A stretch of 6,799 nucleotides of DNA, taken from assembly GCA_029262715.1 (NCBI GenBank), contig JAJCYX010000073.1, forward strand, positions 1-6,799, given 5' to 3'. How positions within the stretch are numbered: the stretch's first letter is position 1; each line of letters begins with the position of its first letter. Below are positions 1 through 6,776 of the stretch, piece after piece. The notes below the pieces were generated by a model that worked only from the letters and a program-made list of their open reading frames with translations, ran no database searches and was not told where the DNA came from. The DNA comes from Chloroflexota bacterium (GTDB lineage Bacteria; Chloroflexota; Dehalococcoidia; Lucifugimonadales; Lucifugimonadaceae). Both the position numbers and the translations under genes were made by a program.

Positions 1-275
1 ACGGAATTGGCTATTCGGAGAGTGACGCTGAGTGCGATTTCTGCGGGTGACACACAGACTCTTTCGAGGGGCAGACGATAGAATTTGTGAAACGGCTGCG
101 TTCAGCCCACGTTCGTATTACGTTGGTACATTCTTAAGATGGATTGTGCAGGGTCTGAGACTGGCTTGAACTGTGGGCAGACTCTGTTTCTTTACACCAA
201 TCCATAACACCAAATGACTTTGCACTCAACTGGCACTGCTGTCACAGATATTGCCCGTTTGAAGACTGATTGCAC
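1..275. other. Upstream region with no supported gene
   Basis: I see no complete gene, RNA gene or convincing promoter here. Two plus-strand frames are open from the left edge, one to a TAG at 79-81 and one to a TGA at 48-50. Either could be the 3' end of a neighbouring gene, but too little is visible to decide. Confidence 0.4.
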
Positions 276-962
276 ATGCGAGAGCTGATCGATTCAATCG
301 AAGAGTTCGTAATTAACTTCTCTTCGAGCACGTACGACTTTTTCGACTTCTGGGGAGTTGTCGTGCTGATGGCGATCGAGAGTACGGCCATTCCTCTGCC
401 GTCCGAGGTGATCATGCCGCTGGCAGGCTGGTTACTTGTGGCCGATGAGGGCCGCGGCTTTGGATGGGTGGTGCTTGCCGGTTTTTATGGAGCGGTTGGT
501 TCGCTGATCGGCTCGCTTGCGGAGTACTACCTTTCACGAGCGGGTGGACGTCCGCTTATCGAGAAGTACGGCAAGTACGTGCTGATTACTCGCAAGGACA
601 TGGAGCGGGCGGATAGCTGGTTCGAGACTCGTGGCGAGATCACGATTTTCATTGCTCGCATGATTCCGGGCGTGCGAGGTTTCATCTCGATTCCAGCTGG
701 TATCGCTCGCATGAATGTGGTGCGATTTTCGATATTCACTTTTCTTGGCGCGTTCCCGTGGACGTTCGGTCTTGCGTGGGCTGGTTGGGCGCTAGGTGAA
801 AATTACGATGCGATTCGCGACACGACGAAGCGGTTCGATCCGTTCATCATTGGCGCCGTGTTGATCGTGGTTAGCTACGTGCTGTGGAAGCGCATTCGAG
901 AGCTACGAGCCGAGGCGGCAGAACTGCGAGCAGTTGAGGCAGCGAAGGGCGACGGGGACTAG
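276..962 (+). CDS. DedA family (VTT-domain) membrane protein
   Basis: This is an integral inner-membrane protein of the DedA/SNARE-associated (VTT) family. Family members are linked to undecaprenyl-phosphate or phospholipid flipping and to membrane homeostasis; the substrate here cannot be told from sequence. Counting from the ATG at 276 there are 228 residues, normal for the family. Visible hallmarks are the re-entrant-loop motif ESTAIPLPSE (about residues 35-44) followed by a PLAG turn, a Gly-rich helix ending in EYYLSRAGGRP (about 83-93), and ARMIPGVRGFISIPAG (about 127-142) with the two conserved arginines. A GAFPW helix and a final membrane segment (about 188-204) follow, then a charged cytoplasmic tail. 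An alternative TTG start lies two codons upstream at 270; neither start has a strong Shine-Dalgarno sequence. The gene is convergent with the DUF3105 gene. Family assignment is firm and function is inferred. Confidence 0.93.
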   Translation: MRELIDSIEEFVINFSSSTYDFFDFWGVVVLMAIESTAIPLPSEVIMPLAGWLLVADEGRGFGWVVLAGFYGAVGSLIGSLAEYYLSRAGGRPLIEKYGKYVLITRKDMERADSWFETRGEITIFIARMIPGVRGFISIPAGIARMNVVRFSIFTFLGAFPWTFGLAWAGWALGENYDAIRDTTKRFDPFIIGAVLIVVSYVLWKRIRELRAEAAELRAVEAAKGDGD

Positions 963-1061
963 GGTTGCTGGCGGGCAGGATCAGGTCCGCAACTAGCTCA
1001 AGCCGTGCTGGAGTTTGGCGGTCCGGCGGTTAACGCGGGGCGTTCGCAGAACTGTGCGAGA

Positions 1062-1796
1062 TTAGAACGTATTTCCGAGAATGCTCTCTGGAGCTTTGTC
1101 CTGGAACGTTGCGATGAACTCTCGGATCAGGGGTTCATCGAACTGGTCCAGGTACATGTGATGTCGCCACGCCGTGATGGCGATCTTTGTGTCCATGTTC
1201 AGGTATGGAGACATGATGAACTGTGTCCGGTTTGGTGGGACGAGATTTTCCAGTGTGGCGATCAGATCGGCGCATCCCGCCGGGCAGTTGTAGTGAATCC
1301 CAACGCCGCCGTGCTCGATGTTATGAACGAGCACCTCGTCTGGCAGTGATAATTCGTAAACGCCCCATCGGGCAGGTGACGGAACCACGGCAAAAGTGAT
1401 CGGAGCGAACCAGTGTGGGCCGGATGTCGCGGGCGATTCGGTGTAGCCGCTACCTGTGACATCGTTGGCGATGTGCTCTCTGCCCACTTCTGGATTCTGT
1501 GAGACATGCGGTATGAGATTGGGCCCTATCTGGACCAGTGGCCGCTGACGAAGAGGTTGGTTTAAGCCATCAGCAATGTCGCCGGGGACTATGGTAATTG
1601 GGTCGCCGGAAGATGGTGTGCGACTTGGAAAGAGTTCCGGTGCGGACGACAGTCCTGGTGAATTGATCGTCGCTACAGCAGTAGGCGGGGATGGATCGGC
1701 AACCGTTGGCTGAGATGCGGGTAGCTGATCGTCGCTGCCACAGGCTGCTATGACAGCAACTACGGAGATGACGATCGTAAGTGTTCTTGTTCTCAT
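1062..1796 (-). CDS. DUF3105 domain lipoprotein
   Basis: This is a predicted exported lipoprotein of 244 residues with a C-terminal DUF3105 domain, a family of unknown biochemical function. The start is the ATG at 1796: a GGAG sequence lies five bases upstream, and the resulting N-terminus (MRTRTLTIVISVVAVIAAC) is a textbook signal peptide with lipobox IAAC, lipidated Cys at residue 19. A TTG 24 bases further upstream (1820) is less likely. Residues about 20-95 are a Pro/Ser/Thr-rich linker, as expected for a tether outside the membrane. The DUF3105 core shows GYTESPATSGPHW, then VHNIEHGGVGIHYNCP, and near the end an AWRHHMYLDQFDEPLIREFI stretch. The repeated His residues and the Glu suggest possible metal binding, which is my inference. 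The gene is convergent with the DedA gene and divergent from the protease gene. Confidence 0.9.
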   Translation of the reverse strand: MRTRTLTIVISVVAVIAACGSDDQLPASQPTVADPSPPTAVATINSPGLSSAPELFPSRTPSSGDPITIVPGDIADGLNQPLRQRPLVQIGPNLIPHVSQNPEVGREHIANDVTGSGYTESPATSGPHWFAPITFAVVPSPARWGVYELSLPDEVLVHNIEHGGVGIHYNCPAGCADLIATLENLVPPNRTQFIMSPYLNMDTKIAITAWRHHMYLDQFDEPLIREFIATFQDKAPESILGNTF

Positions 1797-1800
1797 CCTG

Positions 1801-1805
1801 ACTCC
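1801..1805 (-). promoter_or_regulatory. Shine-Dalgarno for the DUF3105 gene
   Basis: On the minus strand GGAGT occurs just before the ATG at 1796, with a five-base gap after GGAG. It favours this ATG over the upstream TTG at 1820, and it agrees with the signal peptide beginning MRTRT. Confidence 0.6.
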
Positions 1806-1876
1806 ACTCAACACGCGCAATATAGCGCCTCAGTCGTCCGCCAGCACCAGGTCTTCCTCCGTCCGTTGCTCCTGAT

Positions 1877-1913
1877 GCTTCGTTGGCAGCACCACTTTAT
1901 CTGCCAGACGAGC
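1877..1913. repeat. Imperfect 12-bp inverted repeat (hairpin) between divergent genes
   Basis: The left arm (1877-1889) and right arm (1901-1913) pair over 12 base pairs, with one bulged T at 1879 and one bulged G at 1907, around an 11-base loop (1890-1900). The inner six pairs (TGGCAG with CTGCCA) are perfect. Neither strand has a T-run after it and no gene ends here, so it is not an obvious terminator. It lies in the shared upstream region of the DUF3105 and protease genes. It could be an operator, an RNA structure in a leader, or a remnant. Confidence 0.5.
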
Positions 1914-2014
1914 TAGCGCCTAAATAATTGATCGACAGTCTGAATACCAATACGTTCAATTGCAACAATGATCTGTGAATTTTAGAACAATGTTGACACC
2001 TAATATGACGATGT

Positions 2015-3004
2015 ATGAGTATGCTGGCAAATCCAGCCTGGAGGGGGACGCCAGTGCTTGTTTGCCAGCTTATTCTGAACATTATCTCGACCGTGGTACG
2101 CACGATCATTCTTGTTGTGCGCTTGGTCGTGGAAACTGTCTGTAGTTGGGTCAGCAGCATCATCACCACCGTTGTAGAGGTGATGCGAAAGGTCTGCAGA
2201 TGGCTGCCCTGGCCGCTGAACAAGTTATGTAACTGGGTCGCTGACCTCGTCGAGGTGGTACAGGTCGTCTGGGACTGGGTCTGCGAAGAGGTTATCAAGA
2301 AGATCATCGACTATATCGAGGTCTTCTGGATCTACGTCGAATACGCACTGCAATGGGTTTGCTGGTTCATTGACTGGGTCCTGTTCAAGTGGTGGAGATT
2401 GCTTCTGTGCCTGTGGACGAAGCAGGCCGAACGGTGCATCAAGGTTTGCGTAAAAGTAACCGTCGATTCCAGAGGCGTGCCTGTAATTACCAATGATGAA
2501 GTGCTTGCCCGAATTGCAAAGTCAAACGAAATACTTGAGCAATGCAACCTGAAGCTGGAACTACAGTCCATTGAGTTCGTAGATCAGCATATTGAAAACG
2601 TTAGTTGCTCAGCAGGCGGTATTTTCAGCGAGCACTTTATCTGGTTCAACAGAGAGAAATGCTTCAATGGCGACGGTCTGACGGTCTTCTACGTTGACTC
2701 CATAAGTGGATCAAGCGATGGCTGTTCGATACCTCCGTCAGACTGGATTGCGCTGGAATCGGGTTCGAACGTGGGCGACATCGTCCATGAGTTAGGGCAC
2801 CTGTCAGACCTGTTCGGGCACCACGACGACCCCAACAACGTAATGCATGCGTCAGGGGCTGGCACTGAACTCACAAAAACCCAGTGCTGCATGATTCGAA
2901 TCTCGAAGTTCTCGAGGGCCTGCAACAGGTACTCGCGTAGCCTGAAAACCATCGGACACGATGCACCGGAGTCAGCCGAGGAATCCAAACCGACAGATGA
3001 ATAG
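2015..3004 (+). CDS. Trp/Cys-rich amphipathic repeat protein with C-terminal metzincin-like zinc protease domain
   Basis: This 329-residue protein is not one I can name. Residues about 14-135 are almost entirely hydrophobic or amphipathic helix, with 13 Trp between residues 45 and 134 and recurring units of the form VVE...VC-x-W or WVC (around residues 38-46, 53-64, 78-90 and 108-119). No cleavable signal peptide is evident. The C-terminal part carries HELGHLSDLFGHH (258-270) followed by DDPNNVMH, which reads as a metzincin zinc site (His258, Glu259, His262, then His269 or His270) with a Met-turn at Met277. The gap to the third His is one residue longer than the usual HExxHxxGxxH. The protein has 16 cysteines. 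Start choice is uncertain: ATG 2015 and ATG 2021 lack a good ribosome site, while GTG 2054 (residue 14) sits nine bases after GGAGG. A zinc protease is likely; substrate and location are unknown. Confidence 0.82.
   Translation: MSMLANPAWRGTPVLVCQLILNIISTVVRTIILVVRLVVETVCSWVSSIITTVVEVMRKVCRWLPWPLNKLCNWVADLVEVVQVVWDWVCEEVIKKIIDYIEVFWIYVEYALQWVCWFIDWVLFKWWRLLLCLWTKQAERCIKVCVKVTVDSRGVPVITNDEVLARIAKSNEILEQCNLKLELQSIEFVDQHIENVSCSAGGIFSEHFIWFNREKCFNGDGLTVFYVDSISGSSDGCSIPPSDWIALESGSNVGDIVHELGHLSDLFGHHDDPNNVMHASGAGTELTKTQCCMIRISKFSRACNRYSRSLKTIGHDAPESAEESKPTDE
2040..2046 (+). promoter_or_regulatory. Strong Shine-Dalgarno-like GGAGGGG preceding in-frame GTG 2054
   Basis: GGAGGGG lies inside the longest reading frame and is well spaced for a GTG at 2054, in frame with the protease gene. 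It suggests the true start may be residue 14, which would shorten the protein to 316 residues beginning MLVCQLILN. It may instead simply encode Trp-Arg-Gly. Confidence 0.4.
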
Positions 3005-3083
3005 TTCGGATGCACTGTTCGGTGGTGACGGATCGCTGCTGGCTGCGAGATGGCTGGTCCAGGCTACGGGACCGGTTCGGCAT

Positions 3084-3103
3084 GCCTGAGCACCGGTTCA
3101 GGC
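3084..3103. terminator. Possible bidirectional hairpin between convergent genes
   Basis: GCCTGA (3084-3089) and TCAGGC (3098-3103) form a perfect six-pair stem with an eight-base loop. The site lies between the convergent 3' ends of the protease gene (3004) and the formate dehydrogenase gene (3166). No T-run follows on either strand, so it is a weak terminator candidate at best. Confidence 0.25.
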
Positions 3104-3165
3104 TGTCGACTCAGGGTTTGTGATTGGCGGGCGATAAGATACAGGAATGGCCGCGCGCTCAGGCC

Positions 3166-6015
3166 CTAGTCACACGTCTGCTGCTGCTCTTTCAGCTTTG
3201 TTGGCATGACGATCTCGCCCGCTAGCCTGATCTTCGCCTGCGCTGTTCGCCATTCCGGGTTTTGTTCTGCTGCCTTCTCTATCTTTACGGCGCAGGCCTT
3301 GAACTCCGGTGTCTCGGTGATGAAGTCGTAAGCGTCTGACGTCACGTCGTTTGTGCGGGTTAGTTCTGGGAATGCGAACGACATGAAGACTGTGCCGCTC
3401 GGCGAGCGCTCGGTCAGCTTCGCCGAGACTGTCACGGAGCCGCGGCGAGAGCTGATCTGCAACGTATCGCCGTCCTCGATCTCCCACGCCTCGGCGTCAG
3501 ACGGGTTGATCTCGCACATCTCGTGCGGCACCAGCAGGTCAAAGCCCGACGCCCTGCCCGTCTGCGTTCCGGTGTGATACGTCGAGCGTCGGCGTCCCGT
3601 CGTCAGCACGACCGGGTACTCGTCGTCCGGCTCCTCGGCAGGTGGCACGTGATCAACCGGGGCGAAGAAGCCCGGCATGCCTGAGTCCATATCGTCACGG
3701 TGCAGATACTGCGTTCCGGGATGGTCTTCTGTCGGGCACGGCCACTGAATTCCCTGGCCCTTATCAAGCCGGTCGTAGGTGATTCCAGCGAGGATTGGCG
3801 CCAGCTTGCGCATCTCGTCCCAGACTTCGGCCGGGGATTCCAACTGCTGCGGGTAGCCCATGCGGTTGAACAGATCGAGCAGGATATCGACATCCTGTCG
3901 CGCCTCGCCCGGCGGTTTGACCGCGGGCCGCACTCGCTGCACCCTGCGCTCGCTGTTGGCGAACGTTCCGTCTGATTCTGCGAACGATGCGGCTGGCAAC
4001 ACGACGTCGGCGAGCCGCGCCGTATCGGTTAGAAAGATGTCCTGCACAACCACGAACTCGGCCGACTTCAGCGCATGCTCTGCATGGTTCGCGTGCGGGT
4101 CAGATACGACCGTGTTCTCGCCCATGACAAACACGCCGCGCACGTTGCCCCGGATCATCTGGTCCATTGCGGTGATCTTGGTGATGCCCCTGCGCTTCGG
4201 CAACGGCGCGCCCCACGCAGCCTCGAATTTCTCGCGAATCGGCGGCTTCTCAAGCTTCTGATAGCCCGGAAGATCGGTCGGAATTGCTCCAGAATCGCCA
4301 GCACCCTGCACATTGTTCTGGCCTCGCAGCGGGTTGACGCCGCCTGCGTATGCGCCGAAGTTTCCGGACAGCATGCCGAGGTTGCCGAGGCTCTGGACGT
4401 TGTGCGAACCGCAGGAGTGTTCGGTGATTCCGAGCGTGTAGCAGATGGCAGCGCCGGGTGAGGCTTTGGCGTACTCACGGGCGACGTAGTAGATGTCCTC
4501 AACGTCGATGCCGCAGATCTCGGCCGAGTATTCCGGCGGGTAGTTCTGAACATGGGTCGCAAACGCCTCGAAGCCTTCGGTACGAGTGCTGACGTAGCGC
4601 TCGTCGTACAGTTTTTCGTTGATGATGACGTTGGCAACTGCGTTGTAGAACGGTATGTCGGTGCCGACTTTTATCTGCACGTAGCGGTCTGCCCACTTCG
4701 TGAGCTCGATCTTGCGGGGATCGACGACGATGAGCTTTGCGCCCTTGCTCACGGCTCGCTTCATGCGCAGCGAAATTACAGGATGCGCTTCGGTGGTGTT
4801 GGAACCTGTGACGAGAATGAGGTTGGAATCGGCCAGCTCCTCAATGGAGTTGGTCATCGCTCCCCTACCCACCTGGACCGCCAGACCGGCGACCGTTGGA
4901 GCGTGTCAGGTACGTGAACAGTTGTCGATATTGTTTGTGCCGATGGCGACGCGGGCGAATTTTTGAAGCAGGTAGTTGGCTTCTGTGACGACGCGCGCTG
5001 ACGCCCAGAAGACGGTGCTGTCTGGGCCATCTTCGGCGACGATTTTCTTAAAGTTGGTGGCGACGAGATCCAGCGCTTCGTCCCAGCTTGCGCGCTGCAG
5101 GACACCGTCTTTGCGGATGAGCGGGTACTTCAGGCGTTGTTCGCTTTTGACGAACTCCCATGATGCGAACTGGCCCTTTACACAGAGCGAGCCGCGCGAG
5201 GGTGCGTCGAAGTCCGGCTTTGTGCCGACGAGTTCGCCGTCCTTGGTGACAAGTTCAATGCCGCAGCCGACTCCGCAGTAGGGGCAGATGGTCTTGGTCT
5301 GCTCGGTTTCGTGTGGGTCTATGCCGGCGAGTTTGCGGTCTGTCAGCGCGCCGGTTGGGCAGGTGTTGATGCACTGGCCGCAGAAGGTGCAGGGACTGTC
5401 GAGCAGGTTGTTGCCGAAGAAGGAGAATATCTGGGAGTCCTGGCCGCGGCCGTCGACGGTGATGGCTCCGGCCTGCTCCCACTCGTTGCAGATGTTGGTG
5501 CAGCGGTAGCAGGCGATACAGAGGTCGTAGTCTCGTTGGATGAACGGGTTCGGATCCGGTGCGGGTTTGCGACGTTCGAGAAGTGGGATGGCCCCGGCTT
5601 TTGCGTCGTACTCCTGGACCGCTTTGTAGAACTCGGAGTGCGCTGTGTTGTCGTCTTCGGGGAATTTTTTCGGCGCTGAGGTTTCCGAAAGCAGCATCTC
5701 AAGAAGTGTTTTTCGATAGTCGTTCAGCGCTTCGGTGTGGGTTTCGACCTTCTGGTTTTCCTCTGCGAATGTTGTGCACGACGCGACGGTTTCGGTGCGT
5801 CCATTGACCTCGACCTCCACGAGGCACATTCGACAGGTGCCTTTTGGCCCAACCCGCTCGTCGTAGCAGAGTGTGGGAACGTCAAACCCGGCTTTTTGCA
5901 GTGCGTCGAGGACGCGGGAGTTGGCGGGAATGGCGACGCCAACGCCGTTGACCTGCAGGTTGAGGGGTTTGGTGGTCCCGGCTGGCGAGGTTCCGGTGGA
6001 TTGAAATGTGGTCAT
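3166..6015 (-). CDS. fdhF: Formate dehydrogenase alpha subunit, selenoprotein (in-frame TGA = Sec)
   Basis: This molybdenum or tungsten bis-MGD enzyme oxidises formate to CO2, or does the reverse, in the cytoplasm; no Tat signal is present. It is one gene of 949 residues. TGA at 4908-4906 is residue 370, in the context NCSRT-U-HAPTVAGL, matching E. coli FdhF RVUHGPSVAGL with its Sec140-His141. Domains in order: a plant-type 2Fe-2S domain (Cys50, 61, 64, 80); two 4Fe-4S ferredoxin motifs (Cys166/169/172/176 and 209/212/215/219); the catalytic-domain 4Fe-4S cluster (Cys244, 247, 251, 278); the Mo-enzyme core including GVNPLRGQNNVQG with Arg564, the counterpart of FdhF Arg333; and a molydopterin-binding C-terminal domain from about residue 800. 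The ATG at 6015 has a good ribosome site. No other stop interrupts the frame. The Moorella-type FdhA is the closest described architecture (alternative symbol fdhA). The neighbours contain no partner subunit. Confidence 0.95.
4876..4894 (-). promoter_or_regulatory. Bacterial SECIS element for Sec insertion in formate dehydrogenase
   Basis: Immediately 3' of the UGA the mRNA reads GGUCGCCGGUCUGGCGGUC, which folds into a seven-pair stem (two pairs are G-U wobbles) capped by the five-base loop GGUCU. Exactly 18 bases separate the UGA from this loop. From memory, E. coli fdhF has the same loop sequence and the same spacing, and there the loop is the SelB contact. The single-base bulge of the E. 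coli stem is not forced here, though the C at 4891 occupies the equivalent place. Confidence 0.85.
4906..4908 (-). other. Selenocysteine codon (UGA recoded)
   Basis: This in-frame TGA sits at the active-site position of the formate dehydrogenase family, where homologues have Sec or Cys. Downstream codons continue the conserved HAPTVAGL and GAMTNSIEE motifs in the same frame, so it is read through rather than used as a stop. Confidence 0.92.
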
Positions 6016-6023
6016 TGGCGGAT

Positions 6024-6031
6024 ATCACCCC
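6024..6031 (-). promoter_or_regulatory. Shine-Dalgarno of the formate dehydrogenase gene
   Basis: GGGGTGAT on the minus strand ends eight bases before the ATG at 6015, a good position and sequence for ribosome binding. It supports this start, which places the 2Fe-2S domain about 17 residues from the N-terminus. Confidence 0.6.
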
Positions 6032-6057
6032 GGCCGAATCCGTTAGGCGCTAGACAT

Positions 6058-6090
6058 ACATGCAGCTCTGGGGGATCACATGCAGCACAG
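6058..6090. repeat. Two 13-base direct repeats, 20-base period, upstream of formate dehydrogenase
   Basis: ACATGCAGCTCTG (6058-6070) and ACATGCAGCACAG (6078-6090) agree at 11 of 13 bases, and the first nine are identical. They lie about 43 to 75 bases upstream of the fdh start codon. Their 20-base period is close to two helical turns, so a protein could bind both copies on the same DNA face. No regulator is identified and chance is not excluded. Confidence 0.35.
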
Positions 6091-6114
6091 AAAAAAACGG
6101 GCTAATTCACCGTT
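6091..6114 (-). terminator. Weak intrinsic terminator candidate after the 6216-6776 gene
   Basis: On the minus strand AACGG, a nine-base loop and CCGTT are followed by further T residues (a run of seven T, the first two in the stem). It lies about 100 bases after the stop of the upstream gene and about 75 bases before the formate dehydrogenase start. This would separate the two genes transcriptionally. The stem is only five pairs, so confidence is low. Confidence 0.35.
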
Positions 6115-6215
6115 GTCCACGAGCTTGCCGGGCAGTAACTATCTGCGCCAGAATTCGTGGCAATGCTATCAGAGTACGGTATTTTCCGATTCGACCGTAA
6201 GGAGACTATCGACTA

Positions 6216-6776
6216 CTACCTGATTATTACAGGACAAGCGTCGATCGGAAAATTATCGTCAAATTCTCGAAAGCTGAAGTCTGGAGAGCCTGACGACTGA
6301 CCGTGAAGAGTTGTTTCTTCAACGAACCAGTAGACTCGGGCTCCATCAAAGTCGCCACTCGTTATGAGCTCACCCGCTGTAGTGACGTAATCACCAACCC
6401 GGAGAACATTGCCATCTGCGGAAGGTTCCGAGTTCGACGATACCCACCGGCCGATCTGACCACCGGCCAAAGCGCCTGCTAAAACGATTGCCGCCGCTAT
6501 CAAAGCGGCCACTAATATCGCCAGGATACACAGGATGACTGTCGCACAGCCGATGGCAGCCCCAAGCGCCACTCCTGCCAGCACGCCTCCCACTGCTCCA
6601 ACACCCGCCCCCGTCAACGCACCTACCCCGGCATTACAAACTTCTCGAGACTCGTATAAACCGTAGATTAACGGCGACTCATCCGGGTCGTCTGCACACT
6701 TGACGTGCGTCGCTCCACCCGCTTCCACAAGATGCCAGTACCTGGGCTTAATCACAACATCAATCCGATCGTGCAT
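6216..6776 (-). CDS. Glycine-zipper membrane-hairpin protein of unknown function
   Basis: I do not recognise this 186-residue protein. The N-terminal part (1-48) is soluble-looking, with KPRYWHLVEAGG and two Cys (27 and 47). Residues about 49-110 form a long Gly/Ala/Val/Ile-rich stretch, long enough for two membrane helices. The first half is a glycine zipper with repeated G-x3-G spacing (residues 50-76); the second is Ala/Ile/Leu-rich. A C-terminal domain (about 120-186) has alternating hydrophobic residues suggesting a small beta fold, starting LRVGDYVTTAG and ending with a Cys-Pro pair. It ends in tandem TAG stops. The ATG at 6776 has no Shine-Dalgarno sequence and the frame stays open to the window edge, so the true start may lie outside. 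Glycine zippers occur in pore-forming, outer-membrane and effector proteins; the role here is unknown. Confidence 0.72.
   Translation of the reverse strand: MHDRIDVVIKPRYWHLVEAGGATHVKCADDPDESPLIYGLYESREVCNAGVGALTGAGVGAVGGVLAGVALGAAIGCATVILCILAILVAALIAAAIVLAGALAGGQIGRWVSSNSEPSADGNVLRVGDYVTTAGELITSGDFDGARVYWFVEETTLHGQSSGSPDFSFREFDDNFPIDACPVIIR

Noticed and set aside
1..81. Short open frame at the left edge as the 3' end of a gene.
   Set aside because: Only 26 codons are visible without a recognisable motif, and another frame is also open, so it cannot be supported.
1044..1059. Five-pair hairpin TCGCA/TGCGA between the convergent DedA and DUF3105 ends as a terminator.
   Set aside because: The stem is short and no T-run follows on either strand.
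1913..1923. CTAGCGCCTAA at 1913-1923 occurs inverted at 6043-6053, suggesting terminal repeats of a 4-kb element.
   Set aside because: By rough count about ten 11-base matches are expected by chance in a window of this size when both strands are compared, and no recombinase or target duplication accompanies it.
1993..1998. Perfect TTGACA as a -35 box for the protease gene.
   Set aside because: No acceptable -10 box lies at 16-18 bases; the nearest (TATGAG at 2014-2019) has a 15-base spacer and overlaps the ATG start, so it is not called as a promoter.
4873..4908. Formate dehydrogenase broken by a nonsense mutation (pseudogene or two separate genes).
   Set aside because: The TGA is at the catalytic Sec position, the frame continues without any other defect, conserved residues flank it on both sides, and a SECIS hairpin follows.
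3169..4961. Several long open frames on the plus strand opposite the formate dehydrogenase gene.
   Set aside because: They have no recognisable domains or ribosome sites, have low-complexity composition typical of antisense frames in GC-rich genes, and overlap a well-supported conserved gene.
6043..6048. GTTAGGC-like sequence near the fdh leader resembling an integron attC core.
   Set aside because: No paired core or long folded attC structure and no integrase are present.
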